DNA of 64,000 nt from Anaerolineae bacterium (GCA_013314735.1 JABUFD010000003.1:62001-126000); one strand, 5' to 3'. Counted from the first letter of the stretch, positions 9,466-20,928 are shown. The notes: generated from the sequence alone by a model not told the origin. Program-made: numbers and translations.

Positions 9466-9527
9466 TACTGTAAATTCAACTGTTATTGCTTCTCCACTGC
9501 CAGCATTCAGCTCCCCGGTGCATCACC

Positions 9528-10406
9528 ATGCCAGAAAAATACCATTACCCCATTCTGCGAACGGTGGGAATTTACCTGCTGTTCTCTTTTCTTTGGATAT
9601 TGCTTTCGGATCGTTTGATCAGTATCTTTACCCAGGATCCATTGGCCTTGACCCGAATCCAGACATTCAAAGGGCTGTTCTTTGTCATCAGTAGCGGCCT
9701 TTTAATCTTTTTATTGTTGCGTGCCGAATTAAAAAAACGCGAACTCGCCTGGCAGACGCATCAGGCAGAGCGTGAAACCCTGATCAAGCGTATCCAACTG
9801 AACAACGTTGAAATCCAGCAAGCCCACGATGCTGCGATAGAGGGTTGGGCACGCACTCTTGAGTTGCGCGACCGGGAAACCGCCGGCCATTCCGACCGGG
9901 TTTTACACCTGACACTTCGCCTGAGCCGCGCAATGGGAATTACCGGAGAGGAACTGCAACATATCCGCTGGGGTGCGCTGCTGCATGATATTGGCAAACT
10001 GGGCATACCCGACCAGATTCTATTGAAGCCCGGCCCATTGGATGCGGAAGAACGTGAAATTGTGCGGCGCCATCCCGAACAGGGCTACCAGCTGTTGAAA
10101 GACATCGATTACCTCGAACCGATCCTCGATATACCCCACTACCACCATGAACGCTGGGACGGCGACGGTTATCCTTGCGGACTGCGGGGGGAGCAAATCC
10201 CGCTCACTGCCCGCATCTTCGCCATCGTGGATGTGTGGGACGCGATGACCTCCGATCGTCCTTACCGGCCTGGCATTCCCTATGCAGTTACCATCACCCA
10301 TATTAAGGAACAAAGCGGTAAACATTTCGACCCGGCTGTGGTTGAGCATTTCCTCGCCATGATGGAAGACCTGCGCCACGACCCAATCCACCAGCATTGT
10401 GATTAA
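9528..10406 (+). CDS. Membrane-anchored HD-GYP domain protein (putative c-di-GMP phosphodiesterase)
   Basis: 292 aa from the ATG at 9528 (MPEKYHYP). Two hydrophobic helices (about residues 10-30 and 47-64) are followed by a short helical linker and a complete HD-GYP domain: GHSDRV, LLHDIGKLGIPD (His153-Asp154), HPEQGY, HHERWDGDGYP (about 206-216) and the C-terminal HFDP. All metal-binding residues are present, so hydrolysis of cyclic di-GMP or a related nucleotide is expected. There is no PAS or receiver domain, so any sensing would come from the short membrane part. The frame extends to 9486, but neither start has a clear ribosome site. Confidence 0.85.
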   Translation: MPEKYHYPILRTVGIYLLFSFLWILLSDRLISIFTQDPLALTRIQTFKGLFFVISSGLLIFLLLRAELKKRELAWQTHQAERETLIKRIQLNNVEIQQAHDAAIEGWARTLELRDRETAGHSDRVLHLTLRLSRAMGITGEELQHIRWGALLHDIGKLGIPDQILLKPGPLDAEEREIVRRHPEQGYQLLKDIDYLEPILDIPHYHHERWDGDGYPCGLRGEQIPLTARIFAIVDVWDAMTSDRPYRPGIPYAVTITHIKEQSGKHFDPAVVEHFLAMMEDLRHDPIHQHCD

Positions 10407-10536
10407 ATTCTGCGCAGCCATGTTCCTGGCCGCCTGGAACTCCCACAAGGAATCCCCTCCATTAATTCCCGGATTTTTCCGCAATCAACGCTATAATGAA
10501 AGGGGATACTGTGTGTAGTGTCCTAAAGGTGAACTG

Positions 10537-11658
10537 ATGGCAAAGAAAACGCTTGGATACCAGGAACTCCACTGGCGCTGCCCCAACTGCAATTCACGCA
10601 ATGTGGGCACGGCGCAAACCTGTGTTTCCTGCGGTGCGGCCCAACCGGAAAATGTCGCCTTTGAACAGGCAGCAGGCAGTCAACTCATTGAGGATGCTGC
10701 CAGGGTCGAGTCTGCCCGTCAGGCGCCGGACATTCACTGTCCGTATTGCGGTACCCGCAACCCGGCTGGAACCGAGGCCTGCCATCATTGCGGTGGCAAT
10801 TTGACGGACGGACAGCGACGCGTGAGCGGCAGGATACTGGGCGCTTACAACCCGAACCAACCAGCCTTGAAGGATATCCCTTGCCCGGCCTGCGGACAGC
10901 CCAACCATCCCCAGGCTGCTTTCTGTGTGTATTGCGGTTCGCCACTTCACCAGTCAGAAACACCCCTTCCTGCCAGCCAGGCAGCCGCTGTCACCACACC
11001 TGCCACTCAGCCTGCTGCGGTACCCAAAAAACTTCCGATGGCAGTGATCATCATCCTGGTACTGGTCTCTCTCGGTTGCGTCACTGCCCTGTTGATCGCC
11101 ATCTTATCCGGTGGCAATGATCAACCGCTGCAAGGTACAGTAACCAACCTTATGTGGCAGCGCAGTATTGAGATCCTGGAATTGCAGCCTGTTTCCCGTA
11201 CCGATTGGCAATTCAACATCCCGGATGACGGGAGGATTCAGGGCTGTGAAGAGCGATTCTACCGCAGTCAGGATCAACCCGCGCCTGGTGCCATTGAGGT
11301 GTGTGGTACTCCGTATTCCGTCGATTTAGGCAATGGTTATGCCGAAGTGGTGCAGGATTGTGTCTACGAAATTTATGAGAACTATTGCCGTTACGAAACC
11401 GAAGAATGGGTCCAGACTGAGATTCTCAATGCGTACGGCTCCGGCCACGATGCCTATTGGCCGGCAACAAACCTTACTACCGAACAATTGACCGGTATCC
11501 AGGAAGAGCAATACACAATCACTTTTTCTGCTGACGGGCAGGAAGTAAAATACCAAACGGAAGATTATACCTTCTATCAACAGGTCGATGTGGGCTCTGA
11601 ATGGTGGATTGAAACTGGTTTATTTGGCAGTGTGAAGAACATTTCACCGGCGGATTAA
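10537..11658 (+). CDS. Triple zinc-ribbon single-pass membrane protein
   Basis: 373 aa. Three four-cysteine zinc ribbons follow one another in the N-terminal part: CPNC..CVSC (about 14-32), CPYC..CHHC (about 68-86) and CPAC..CVYC (about 109-127). An Ala/Thr/Pro-rich linker leads to one transmembrane helix (about 166-188) and an acidic, Tyr- and Trp-rich C-terminal domain of about 180 aa. The ribbons should be cytoplasmic and the C-terminal part outside. It starts an apparent operon with the two SPFH-like membrane genes (4 bp to the next one). AAAGGTGA precedes the ATG and TATAAT lies at 10492-10497. Function unknown, probably an adaptor in a membrane complex. Confidence 0.8.
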   Translation: MAKKTLGYQELHWRCPNCNSRNVGTAQTCVSCGAAQPENVAFEQAAGSQLIEDAARVESARQAPDIHCPYCGTRNPAGTEACHHCGGNLTDGQRRVSGRILGAYNPNQPALKDIPCPACGQPNHPQAAFCVYCGSPLHQSETPLPASQAAAVTTPATQPAAVPKKLPMAVIIILVLVSLGCVTALLIAILSGGNDQPLQGTVTNLMWQRSIEILELQPVSRTDWQFNIPDDGRIQGCEERFYRSQDQPAPGAIEVCGTPYSVDLGNGYAEVVQDCVYEIYENYCRYETEEWVQTEILNAYGSGHDAYWPATNLTTEQLTGIQEEQYTITFSADGQEVKYQTEDYTFYQQVDVGSEWWIETGLFGSVKNISPAD

Positions 11659-11662
11659 AGAA

Positions 11663-13570
11663 ATGGTAGATATTTTCAGGAAGCGAAGCCCCAAAAAGAC
11701 CGTCAAGACCTCCTGGATCACAGTCCTTGAATGGGTACTGGCAGTACTTCTGCTGATCGTTTTCTGGAAGGATATCCTGCATGTTGCCACTGGCCTGGTT
11801 GACTGGTGGTTTCCCCGTGCCAACCTGGCCGCGCCAGAGGATATCATCACCTCACTCATCATACTTCTGACGGCGTTCATGGCATTCTTCATCGTGGTGG
11901 TACTGTTTCTGTTTTCGTTCACCCGCAAAGCAGGTTTCCCGGTGTTCAGCTATGACGACCTTCGACATCATGTCGCCCTGGAGGATGACGATTGGGAACA
12001 GGAACATGGCGCGAATTTTGATCAGCAGGAACCGGTTACACCGGATTACCTGGAGAACACCAATCCATCTGACCATGCCACTGAGCGCAATTCCCCCCCA
12101 TCGCAGCCGATTGCCGGGGAGTCAGATCATTACCCCTTGCTGCATCATTTCATCTTCGGCAGACTGGAACAAATTTTTTCCGGAACGCTGCTGCAATTAA
12201 TGTGGTTCTTCGGCCTGCGCGGCATGAACGTGGTCATTCGCCGTGGCACGCCATTGTCGGCTGACCTCGGCCGGCAGTATTCCCACATCATCAGTTCAGT
12301 CGCCTCGGATTTTGACAGCGGTTTTGTGCTGGATTCTCCCCAGGACGAAGGTGACCGCCGCCATTCACCACCGATCACCGGCTGGTATGGCCTGCGATTC
12401 ACTTTCCGCCGCGGGTTGCGTGGCAGCGCCCGGTTGGACCGCATCACCCGCACGGAAAAAGGGGTAACGGCCTTTACCAGCGATGGGATCGAGGTCGAAG
12501 CAGATGTGGTAGCCAACTTCATTCTCGGCCAGCGTCCCGAAACCATCGAAGTGGCCTACTTGAAACCGAACCTCGAAGCGCGAAAACCGTACACGGTCGA
12601 TGATTTACGGATTGTCCGGTCGCGCGAAGAGCGCGAACCCTATCCGGGTATCAGCATCCAAACCGAATACAAGGATGCCCTGGATGCGCAGGATGCCCAC
12701 TTTGTCCATAGTATGCTGCGGAGCCTGCTCAATGAAAGCGGCGACCATCATTGGATACCAGCCCCCAACCAGTACGCGCCAGAATTCAACCGCGGACGGG
12801 TATTCCGCGCCATCAGTTCCAGCACGGTTACCGCGCGTGGTGATGAAGAGGAGTGGGAATCACTGCCTTTGCATTACGCCAAAGAAGTATTCCATACAGT
12901 GCTGCTCAACTATTCCTACGATGACCTCTTTGGAGATGTCAGGGAAATCAACGGAGAAGAATACCCGGTGGATGCCATCAATGCCGAAATCCGCCGGCGA
13001 GTACGCAACAGTGCCGTATTGGGTTTCCGCCTGTTGTGGCATCAACGTTCACTGTCATTGCCGGATACCGTGGAAGGGGAATTTCCATACCGGCGCGACC
13101 GGGTGTTGTGCGCCCCCAACCGTTCCCATACCATTGACACCCCGCAATATTACGTGGAATTCCCGCCGGAACCCATCAAAGGCAGTGTCAATGGTGACAG
13201 CAAATTACTCCGCGCGCGCGGGATCAAGGTCTTCAATGCACAATTTGAGAACCTCCGCCCACGCCATGCAGAAATTGAGCAGATTCGCACCGATGCCTGG
13301 GGCGCTACATGGGAACGCGATGCCAATTTTGTGCGCGCTGAAACCGAGCGGGAATGCATCCAGATTATGAATCAGGCAGGCGTCATCACCCAGCGTGAGA
13401 TGGGTGAAAACCTGCTGCGGATTTTTGAAAGTGGAAACCCCGATGAGGTTGTCATGATGCAGATCATCTCATCACTGCAAAGCCTGGTGAACCGCCAGGA
13501 CATCCAGAATTTCCTCCCGCGCGATGTCAATACGATGCTGGGAAATATCGAACGCTGGTGGAAGGAATGA
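11663..13570 (+). CDS. Membrane protein with SPFH/Band 7-like region
   Basis: 635 aa. Two transmembrane helices (about residues 14-36 and 56-83) are followed by an acidic unstructured segment. A beta-rich domain (about 175-320) with VTAFTSDGIEVEADVVANF matches the core of SPFH/Band 7 domains, and a long C-terminal region is rich in charged helices. SPFH proteins form ring scaffolds on membranes (HflK/HflC, stomatin, flotillin). The assignment rests on pattern and on the clearer SPFH domain in the next gene. It begins 4 bp after the zinc-ribbon gene with only a weak ribosome site, suggesting coupled translation. Pairing with the WD40-SPFH protein in a hetero-oligomer is inference. Confidence 0.65.
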   Translation: MVDIFRKRSPKKTVKTSWITVLEWVLAVLLLIVFWKDILHVATGLVDWWFPRANLAAPEDIITSLIILLTAFMAFFIVVVLFLFSFTRKAGFPVFSYDDLRHHVALEDDDWEQEHGANFDQQEPVTPDYLENTNPSDHATERNSPPSQPIAGESDHYPLLHHFIFGRLEQIFSGTLLQLMWFFGLRGMNVVIRRGTPLSADLGRQYSHIISSVASDFDSGFVLDSPQDEGDRRHSPPITGWYGLRFTFRRGLRGSARLDRITRTEKGVTAFTSDGIEVEADVVANFILGQRPETIEVAYLKPNLEARKPYTVDDLRIVRSREEREPYPGISIQTEYKDALDAQDAHFVHSMLRSLLNESGDHHWIPAPNQYAPEFNRGRVFRAISSSTVTARGDEEEWESLPLHYAKEVFHTVLLNYSYDDLFGDVREINGEEYPVDAINAEIRRRVRNSAVLGFRLLWHQRSLSLPDTVEGEFPYRRDRVLCAPNRSHTIDTPQYYVEFPPEPIKGSVNGDSKLLRARGIKVFNAQFENLRPRHAEIEQIRTDAWGATWERDANFVRAETERECIQIMNQAGVITQREMGENLLRIFESGNPDEVVMMQIISSLQSLVNRQDIQNFLPRDVNTMLGNIERWWKE

Positions 13571-13577
13571 GGCCGCG

Positions 13578-16205
13578 ATGCTGCAATTGCTGGTGAATTG
13601 GATCACAAACCGGCGCGGCCTGGCGCTGTTCATCGGGGCTGTCTTCAGCCGGGTATTCTTTATCCTGCTGGTGTACCTGACGGCACTGGCCGCCACCCGT
13701 ATCAACCCCCAGGAAAGCTTCGTCTACCGCCGCAGCGAAATTTTCCGCGGCCCGACCGATGAAGTATTGGATATAGAATTTCGCAATGATGGCAATTGGC
13801 TGGCAGCCGCATCGAAAGACGGGAATATTTTCCTGTGGGATTTTGTTAATCAGTTCGATTCCCGGCGCGAACAAGGCCTTGCGCGCATCATTCTTCCCAT
13901 TCAGACCGGTGTTGCCAACGACATCATCTTCACCCACGACAACCGCTACCTGGTGAGTGGTGGAACCGATGATCGCATTCGCATCTGGGATGTGAGTGGC
14001 CTTTCCAATCAATCGGTGGAAAAGTATAAGGCTTACATCGAACAGGTGGACCAGTCTGAACCGTTTCTCCGTCCGCAAAACATCGACCTCCACAACGCGG
14101 ATGTCCTTCGCCTGGCGCTGAGTGACGACGGCCATTACCTCGCCAGCGCGGATCAGGCGGGCATCGTTTACTTATTCGACTTGCGCGCCGGTTCGGTCGA
14201 GGCGATGGTTATTAGCGCCACCCGCCTTGATGCCCATGAGGTGCCCATCACTGACATTACCTTCAGCCCGTCCACGCATTGGCTGGCGGTCAGCGATGTC
14301 AGCGGATTGATCACGGTCTGGGACCTCACCCTGCTGGAAACTGATCCCTCACGATTCACCACCCCGGCAAAACGAATTGAAACTCGTTCACGCGTGCGTG
14401 ATCTCGAATTCGACCTTGCTTTTAAAGCCCCCAACCGGCAGCCAGAACGATACCTGTTTTCGGTGGGTACGGATAAACGGGTACGGGCATGGTCACTGCG
14501 AGGTGAAAACGATACCGTTCTGCCTGACCTGCACAAAAACGGTACCGTGAAGCTGGGGATTACCCGCGACAATGAGACCAACCAGTACTGGCTGATTTCC
14601 GCCGATCAGGGTGGAACAATCATCTTCTGGGATATGAACCAGTGGGAAGGACTGCCCAATGCCACAGAAGGCGACGGGGTATATATCATCCAGACACCAC
14701 GCCGCGAAATCACAGCCATGGTAACTTCACTGCAAGCCAATGTCCCATCTGGGGCGAATGGAAAGAACCGCCACCTGCTTGTCACGGGCAGTGCTGACCG
14801 AACCGCGCAGGTATTTATGTTCAGTGCAGCCCGTGGTCAACAGACACCGGTGCTGCTTCGCCCGGTCTCCGGACGGATCAATGATGTTGCCATCAGCCCG
14901 GATCACCAGAATATCATCACGGTCGGAAAGGATAACACCATACGCTTATGGGAAACCAGCCGCGTCACCGATGTGTCACTGGCTTTCCCCACCCAACAAT
15001 TCTTGCGCTTCCTTGTACCGATCTTGCTGGCACTGGTGCTTTCGCTGCATGCCACATCCAGTTTTATCATGCGTACACATAACATTGTAAAACGAGAAAA
15101 TGCCATCACTTACATTCTTACCGCCATGTTCGGATTGAATTTCACCAACCCGGGTTTATTTTTATTGTCTTTGCTGGTGCCGATCTGGCCAAAACTGGTC
15201 ATCGAAAAAGGAAAAACCCTGACTGACCCGGATAAATTCTATGCAATGGAAGTCATCGGCGGGCCGGGGAAAGTTGTCATCCGCCCAGGGAATGTGGTCT
15301 CCTTCCAGACGATCCGGACTCGGACTGCAATCCAGACCAACAATACCTATTACATGCGTCCGTTTGAGCGCATCCGAAAAATAATCAGCCTGGAAGATCA
15401 ATTTCATGAGTACCCACAAATCGAAACCTACACCCGTGATGGGATCAAGATCACATTAAAGAATGTCCGCATTCGGTACAGGGTGATTTTCCGGGAAAAT
15501 GAATCCAATGGCCAGCGCCTTCGCGCCCGGTACCAGGATTACCCGGATCCGATTGACCCCAAACAACTGGATCGGGCACTTGAGATGTTGGCATGGAGTG
15601 AAGCGGTACAGGCGGTGATTAGAACCCGGGTAATCCATTTTGTCAACATGCGGCCGCTCGATTACTTCACCGCGCCGAAAACGATGCAGCAAAATGAATC
15701 TGTGCGTAATGAGTTCAAGGCAACTGTGGAACGCCAAACCAAAGCGGTATTAAATTCATTTGGCACTGAATTATTCTGGATGGATGTTGGTGTATTCGAG
15801 ATTGACCAGTCAGCCATTTCAACAGCACGAATGAATCTGTGGTCATGGCAGCTGCGCAAAGAGGCAGATCAACTACGGGCGAAAGGATTATCGCAGTTGG
15901 AAGCATATCGCGAAATGGGGCGTATCCGCGGTGAAGCTGAAATTGTAAAAGCCATCATCGAAGAGATCAGCCGCTGGGATCAAGAAACCAGACCGGAACC
16001 AAACCATGAACCGCTTGCGTTTTCGCTGGCAGGAAAATCAGGTGAAAAAGCCGAACACCACGAGACACGCAGTCGTGCTGCTTTCCTGGCCCGTCTGGCA
16101 GAATTGCTGCGTTCCTACTTGCGTATTGCCAGTTCGGAACGTGGAATTTTCCCCACTCCATGGACTGGTGATGCTGACCCATCGAAAAAACCTCCAGTTA
16201 AATAA
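13578..16205 (+). CDS. WD40 propeller fused to an SPFH/Band 7 domain, membrane protein
   Basis: 875 aa from the ATG at 13578 (GGAATGAGG ribosome site). One N-terminal helix (about 14-38) is followed by about eight WD40-like blades (for example [30 protein letters not shown] and [15 protein letters not shown]) up to residue about 475. Then come one or two hydrophobic segments (about 482-505 and 517-548) and an SPFH domain with [14 protein letters not shown] and [19 protein letters not shown], ending in a charged helical tail. Whether propeller and SPFH domain share a membrane side depends on whether the second segment crosses once or folds back. Part of the zinc-ribbon/SPFH operon; it ends in an 8-bp tail-to-tail overlap with the AAA+ gene. 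The architecture is unusual; function unknown. Confidence 0.75.
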   Translation: MLQLLVNWITNRRGLALFIGAVFSRVFFILLVYLTALAATRINPQESFVYRRSEIFRGPTDEVLDIEFRNDGNWLAAASKDGNIFLWDFVNQFDSRREQGLARIILPIQTGVANDIIFTHDNRYLVSGGTDDRIRIWDVSGLSNQSVEKYKAYIEQVDQSEPFLRPQNIDLHNADVLRLALSDDGHYLASADQAGIVYLFDLRAGSVEAMVISATRLDAHEVPITDITFSPSTHWLAVSDVSGLITVWDLTLLETDPSRFTTPAKRIETRSRVRDLEFDLAFKAPNRQPERYLFSVGTDKRVRAWSLRGENDTVLPDLHKNGTVKLGITRDNETNQYWLISADQGGTIIFWDMNQWEGLPNATEGDGVYIIQTPRREITAMVTSLQANVPSGANGKNRHLLVTGSADRTAQVFMFSAARGQQTPVLLRPVSGRINDVAISPDHQNIITVGKDNTIRLWETSRVTDVSLAFPTQQFLRFLVPILLALVLSLHATSSFIMRTHNIVKRENAITYILTAMFGLNFTNPGLFLLSLLVPIWPKLVIEKGKTLTDPDKFYAMEVIGGPGKVVIRPGNVVSFQTIRTRTAIQTNNTYYMRPFERIRKIISLEDQFHEYPQIETYTRDGIKITLKNVRIRYRVIFRENESNGQRLRARYQDYPDPIDPKQLDRALEMLAWSEAVQAVIRTRVIHFVNMRPLDYFTAPKTMQQNESVRNEFKATVERQTKAVLNSFGTELFWMDVGVFEIDQSAISTARMNLWSWQLRKEADQLRAKGLSQLEAYREMGRIRGEAEIVKAIIEEISRWDQETRPEPNHEPLAFSLAGKSGEKAEHHETRSRAAFLARLAELLRSYLRIASSERGIFPTPWTGDADPSKKPPVK

Positions 16206-18957
16206 CGGATGCCATGTGAGCTACTGCTCCAGCCAGTAATGCTGTATCCCCCGTCAAACATGATTCACCGGGGAGGTCTTCCAGCAATATCTTGTTCATG
16301 ATCTGTGGTTCCTCCTGGAGCTTCTCCGGGAGCAGCCTGACCACACGGGAACTCAGATTCGCTTTGACCACGTTGAACAAGTTCTGGACACTACGGGCGT
16401 TCCCAAACTCCCGTCCGTATTGCCGGCGTTCTGCCAAAAGGATCTTTTCCACATGCTCAAGCACCCCGGTCTGGCAATCCAATCCATCCTCATTACACAG
16501 ACGCAAAAAAATTGCAGTCAATTCATCCGGAGTGAAATCGGGAAATTCGATCTGCATAGGGATTCTCGATGCCAATCCCGGATTGGAATGGAGAAAAAAT
16601 GCCATTTCCTCTGCATAACCGGCGAAGATGATCAGTAAACGATCTTTGTAATCTTCCATCGATTTCACCAGGGTATCAATCGCTTCCTGGCCGAAATCCC
16701 CCTGCCCCCCGGCCAATGCGTATGCCTCATCGATGAAAAGCACACCTTCCATCGCCCGGTTGACAACATCCACCACTTTTAACGCGGTTTGCCCTACATA
16801 TCCGCCCACCAGGTCGGCACGGCTGACTTCGACGACATGTCCTTTGCGCAACAAACCAGCCTGGTAATACAATCGGCCTACTTTGCGCGCCAGCGTCGTT
16901 TTCCCGGTGCCCGGGTTGCCAATAAAAGCCATGTGCGACGGGTTAATTTTGCGGTTCGTTGTGATCCCGGCCAGGTCAGCACGCAACTGCTCGTACCGGA
17001 TACGGTCACTGATTTGCTCGAAGATGCGCCGGATGGAAATCATTCCCACCAGGTCGCTGAAGGTTTCATCCACCTCCTTTACATCAATCGTGTGTTGCCT
17101 GCTGTAGCCCTGGTAGCTGGAGGGTATATCATCGACTTCGATGATCAGGGCAGATGTATGAAGGCTGTTTCGATGGTTGATTGCCCATTGTTTCATGATC
17201 GCTTCCGCCAGGTTTCGCATTTCACCGGCGTTGCCAAATTGCTCATTCTTTTGCTGAACCATTGCCTGAAGGATTCGTTGCAATACAGTTCCTGTACCGT
17301 CAGAGAAAGAGAATTGTTGCTTCCGGAGCATATTGCTCAGTATCAAGTACAATTCGTCAGCTGAATAATCTCGAAACTCGATCACATTTTCTACAGGGAT
17401 GCGCCTCGGTAAACCAGGATTGGCTGCCCTGAATTTACGCATCGGTTCAGGGTATCCAGCAAACACTACCACCAGGCGATCACGTAAATTTTCCATCTGA
17501 ATCAACAGTGTATCGAGAGCTTCCTGTCCAAATTTCCCACGATCATTATCCGTCAGCATATAAGCTTCATCGATAAACAGCACCCCATCCAGTGCCTGTT
17601 CGACGATTGCCCGGGTTTTTAGTGCGGTTCCTCCAACATGGTCTGCCACTAGGTCAGCAGCCTGGACCTCCACCAGGTGTCCGCGATCAAGGTAACCAAT
17701 ATCGAACAGGATTTTGCCCATCAACCTGGCAATGGTTGTTTTCCCTGTCCCAGGATTGCCGACAAACATCATATGGAGATTCATCGGCAGCTTTGATTTT
17801 GTTCTGGATTTCAACTGGCATAGGGCAGCGATTCCATCAATATGCTGTTTTATGTCTGCCAAGCCGACCAGTTCATCCATCTCATGGCGACCGCCTGGAT
17901 CAATATCTATGACATGGCCTGGAGAGTTCGCATCCCCTCCGCCATCACAGCGAAATCGAAATTCATTACCTCGCTCTATCCTTTTTTGCCATAAAGACAA
18001 CAATCCCCCTTCGGCCTGGATTACCCGGGTGATGTTAAGAATTTGCGCTTGAGGCACATTCCAATAATGTTGAGAACAACGCAGTAATCCGCTGATCTCA
18101 TCTGTCCGGGGAAAACCAATACGCCATAATTGGTCGGCTTCATTCGCATCCTGTACAATAGTGCGAATTTCAGGCAGCGGGATCAAAGAGACCTGTTGAG
18201 ACAGGGCTTCGATTGAATTGGCAGAAAATACAAACAAGCAAAGGTTGTTCTCAGTTTCCCTTATCCTTGCCCATTCCCCCATCAGGCTAATAATATTACG
18301 CGGATCATCTCGATATTGCAGGAAACTCTCAGCTTGCATCACAACAAGTGCTGTATGGTGCTGGTCCTGGCAGCGCATGAAGTGATCCAATAATTGGATC
18401 GCAAACACATCTGACATATTATGATACGGTTCCAGGCTGCCTTCATCATATCCTTGTCTGGTTTGGATGTCCATCGGTGCACGCTGCCCTCCCGGCAACA
18501 AGGATAGGTTTCCCAATGGCCCATTCACAACTGCAGCAGGGGCTTTCGCCTGCGGCGCGGCGGAGGTTATCGGATTCACTGTGATCTGCTTGGATGCCAG
18601 GTCATTAAAATAGAAAGGTTTATGTGGGGAAACAAAAATCACCCGTTGATATCCTGCTGCTTGAAGCGACATCCGCAGTGCAGTCTCAAAATCTACCAGC
18701 TCGCACTTCGGTGTGTGCAAGGTTTCACTCGTCGGAGATGCAGAGGCAGGATAAAACAGGTCGGTGATTCCCGGCCCGAAAAGAATTCGAAATCGACTAA
18801 CCGATTCTCTTTGGATGAATTCGCTGAGACGGAGAAACATGGCGTTGGTATCCACGAGGTCCTTTCGTTTCGGATGAGCCAGGTTCCCCCAACACGTGTT
18901 TCCTGGAGAGATTGGCAGTTCCGTCTGCATGAATTGCAGGTGTGTCAGTTTGCTCAA
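16198..18957 (-). CDS. Double AAA+ ATPase of the CbxX/CfqX (CbbX, EccA) family
   Basis: 919 aa. Residues about 40-330 form an alpha/beta domain without Walker motifs (AAA-like fold, possibly degenerate). Two complete AAA+ modules follow: Walker [10 protein letters not shown] at 400-408 and 680-688, and Walker [10 protein letters not shown] at 458-466 and 738-746, each with the CbxX-type pore region and NPGL..RIP sensor stretch. Relatives remodel Rubisco (CbbX), act in type VII secretion (EccA) or in sporulation (SpoVK). The frame begins at a TTG with GGGGTGATGG just upstream and overlaps the coiled-coil gene by 161 bp. ATGs at 18930 and 18840 are alternatives. Last gene of the leftward operon; target unknown. 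Confidence 0.8.
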   Translation of the reverse strand: MSKLTHLQFMQTELPISPGNTCWGNLAHPKRKDLVDTNAMFLRLSEFIQRESVSRFRILFGPGITDLFYPASASPTSETLHTPKCELVDFETALRMSLQAAGYQRVIFVSPHKPFYFNDLASKQITVNPITSAAPQAKAPAAVVNGPLGNLSLLPGGQRAPMDIQTRQGYDEGSLEPYHNMSDVFAIQLLDHFMRCQDQHHTALVVMQAESFLQYRDDPRNIISLMGEWARIRETENNLCLFVFSANSIEALSQQVSLIPLPEIRTIVQDANEADQLWRIGFPRTDEISGLLRCSQHYWNVPQAQILNITRVIQAEGGLLSLWQKRIERGNEFRFRCDGGGDANSPGHVIDIDPGGRHEMDELVGLADIKQHIDGIAALCQLKSRTKSKLPMNLHMMFVGNPGTGKTTIARLMGKILFDIGYLDRGHLVEVQAADLVADHVGGTALKTRAIVEQALDGVLFIDEAYMLTDNDRGKFGQEALDTLLIQMENLRDRLVVVFAGYPEPMRKFRAANPGLPRRIPVENVIEFRDYSADELYLILSNMLRKQQFSFSDGTGTVLQRILQAMVQQKNEQFGNAGEMRNLAEAIMKQWAINHRNSLHTSALIIEVDDIPSSYQGYSRQHTIDVKEVDETFSDLVGMISIRRIFEQISDRIRYEQLRADLAGITTNRKINPSHMAFIGNPGTGKTTLARKVGRLYYQAGLLRKGHVVEVSRADLVGGYVGQTALKVVDVVNRAMEGVLFIDEAYALAGGQGDFGQEAIDTLVKSMEDYKDRLLIIFAGYAEEMAFFLHSNPGLASRIPMQIEFPDFTPDELTAIFLRLCNEDGLDCQTGVLEHVEKILLAERRQYGREFGNARSVQNLFNVVKANLSSRVVRLLPEKLQEEPQIMNKILLEDLPGESCLTGDTALLAGAVAHMASVI

Positions 18958-20233
18958 CCATCACCCCATAAGCTCCCAGTGATTCTGCGACGACTCTTCG
19001 CCGCTCGTTTAACTGGTGCCGATCCATCGGCTGGTTTTCATTACTCAGAATCGAGATGTGGTTCTGGCCAACATTGTCACCTTCTGGTTCGAGGTTGATG
19101 GTGACTTCATCTCCCACTGGATTACGGAGCACAAGCCTGGTCGGTTGCTTAATTTCGTTGGAATGTTCATCTATTAATACCGGTTCGAATCCCTGTTGTT
19201 TCATTGTAAAAAGGATGATATTGGCGATGTTGGAACGGAGTTGGCTGTCAATCACATTCTCCCGGGCGATCATCACGATATCCAATAGTTCTTCCTCATA
19301 AATTGGAACTTTCTGATCGATCCATTCGCGCAAACCACGGCATGACATCGTTTCAGGATGATCGCGTAGTTGCCCAAGAATTGTTTTCATCACATCCAGG
19401 TATTCTGACAACGCCCCATTGGACCAATAATTAACATTGATCAAACCTTGATCGACAAGGACGTTACCATGCACATCGACCGGGTAAACCAGCCGATTTT
19501 CTTTCCCCAGTTGGTAAAGACGTTGTGCGTGCTGCCGGGCAGTTTCCAATAAAATTGACCATTCGGTTTGTTTTTTCTCAAGCCTGATCCGCAGTTTCTG
19601 TATCTCCGCCAGGGTCTGCTGACAGACCAGGATCGAAGACTCATAATTTCCCATATCATAATTGCGGTTGGCCAGGTCCAGACCTCGCTCCACATCGTCA
19701 ATCCTGCCAGGCAAAAATTGCTCCCAGGGATATGAATCTACATGCCAGAGCCAGATTCCTTCCAATTCACCAATCATCTGGTCTGCCAATTGCTGTTTTT
19801 CGTTAGATGCTTCCTTGTAGGATGTCAGGGCAGTTCGTAATTCTGCAATCTGGTCATCGGTCTGGATCGTGATTTCGTCCACCAATTGAGAAAATAACAT
19901 CTCCTGGCGCTCTAACAGTTGATGTGTATTTAACGCAACATTTTGCTCAAGATATTCCATCTCTTTGACAAATGTTTGCTGTTGGGAGAGTAACGCACGG
20001 TTGGCCTCTGTTTCCAATGTCTGAATTTCTGTGCTCATCCCTGATATCATCTGCTGGTATTCACGTTGCTTTCTCTCAAGATCGTCAACCTGTGTCAGCA
20101 GGGCTGTTTCGACAGCCTGGTTATATCCAGGATTCTGGTTAACAGGAGGAAAGAGGGTAGAGCGCTCCAATTGGCGCAGGCGTTCATATTCACGGCGGTT
20201 GATGTTAACTGTGGCTTTTTTATTTGCACTCAT
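18797..20233 (-). CDS. Long coiled-coil protein, cytoplasmic
   Basis: 478 aa. Residues about 10-150 are a continuous coiled coil ([46 protein letters not shown]). A second helical section runs to about 230, followed by a mixed alpha/beta C-terminal domain and a low-complexity tail. No signal peptide or membrane helix is present. The start (ATG, GGAGG 6 nt upstream) overlaps the end of the radical SAM gene by 14 bp and its own end overlaps the AAA+ gene, so the three are probably translated together. It could be the substrate or scaffold of the AAA+ ATPase, or the target of the radical enzyme; both are inference. Confidence 0.75.
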   Translation of the reverse strand: MSANKKATVNINRREYERLRQLERSTLFPPVNQNPGYNQAVETALLTQVDDLERKQREYQQMISGMSTEIQTLETEANRALLSQQQTFVKEMEYLEQNVALNTHQLLERQEMLFSQLVDEITIQTDDQIAELRTALTSYKEASNEKQQLADQMIGELEGIWLWHVDSYPWEQFLPGRIDDVERGLDLANRNYDMGNYESSILVCQQTLAEIQKLRIRLEKKQTEWSILLETARQHAQRLYQLGKENRLVYPVDVHGNVLVDQGLINVNYWSNGALSEYLDVMKTILGQLRDHPETMSCRGLREWIDQKVPIYEEELLDIVMIARENVIDSQLRSNIANIILFTMKQQGFEPVLIDEHSNEIKQPTRLVLRNPVGDEVTINLEPEGDNVGQNHISILSNENQPMDRHQLNERRRVVAESLGAYGVMVEQTDTPAIHADGTANLSRKHVLGEPGSSETKGPRGYQRHVSPSQRIHPKRIG

Positions 20234-20900
20234 AACCAGCCTCCTCCAGGGTACACTCGGTGGTTGTTACCCCGATGTCGGTTTTTGTAGTCTCGACAGC
20301 AGAGAAGAAGCCGTTGGACACATGCATGCCAGGTACGCCTACCAGAAATAACTGGGTTCCATCAAAACGAATTTCTACTTTTCGATCAACGGTAGAAAAA
20401 TTATGGTTCTGCAATCTACTTGTCAGGTAATGAACCCGCTGGTTTGCGCTTCCATACATTCCAACGCCGTTATTTTGCTCCTGTTGGTAACGTCCATCAA
20501 TGAGTACATCACACACATCGAGCAGTAACGATGACCCGCGTGGATGATTCGTGCTTAACTTCTCATAGGTATATCCTGAGTAGATGATAACATCCAGGTC
20601 CCGAATCTCTTTAGCCTGAGAGATAAAAAGGTGTAAAGCCAACGCCTGTAAAAATGGCTCACCGCCACTGATGGTCAACCCTTGAATATCTTCATTTTCG
20701 ATCACCAATTGCTGTAAAAGTGAATCCACGGTTTGAAAATTCTCAGGCATCGGAGATTGCCAATCGGGAGCAATACATCCGCGGCAATTGGCATAACAAC
20801 CCCGCACCCAGACAACCGCACGTTTCCCCGGTCCTAAAAATTCCGTGGATTTTACAGTTGCAGCAACATTAAGTAGATGAGGTGGTGTGCTTCTATACAT
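20220..20900 (-). CDS. Radical SAM activase-like protein (NrdG/PflA type, short)
   Basis: 226 aa. The cluster motif is C35-x3-C39-x2-C42 (RGCYANCRGC). The following TISGGEPFLQ and DVIIYSGYTYEKL match the SAM-binding region of anaerobic ribonucleotide reductase- and pyruvate formate-lyase-activating enzymes. The family makes a 5'-deoxyadenosyl radical, normally to install a glycyl radical in a partner. No glycyl radical enzyme is encoded nearby. The partners in the operon are the coiled-coil and AAA+ proteins, so its substrate is open. The start at 20900 (MYRSTPP) is chosen for the TGGAG 6 nt upstream; the frame extends to an ATG at 20912 and a TTG at 20924 without good ribosome sites. Confidence 0.82.
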   Translation of the reverse strand: MYRSTPPHLLNVAATVKSTEFLGPGKRAVVWVRGCYANCRGCIAPDWQSPMPENFQTVDSLLQQLVIENEDIQGLTISGGEPFLQALALHLFISQAKEIRDLDVIIYSGYTYEKLSTNHPRGSSLLLDVCDVLIDGRYQQEQNNGVGMYGSANQRVHYLTSRLQNHNFSTVDRKVEIRFDGTQLFLVGVPGMHVSNGFFSAVETTKTDIGVTTTECTLEEAGYECK

Positions 20901-20928
20901 CGTTTGCTCCATTGGGAACCGCAAAAAA

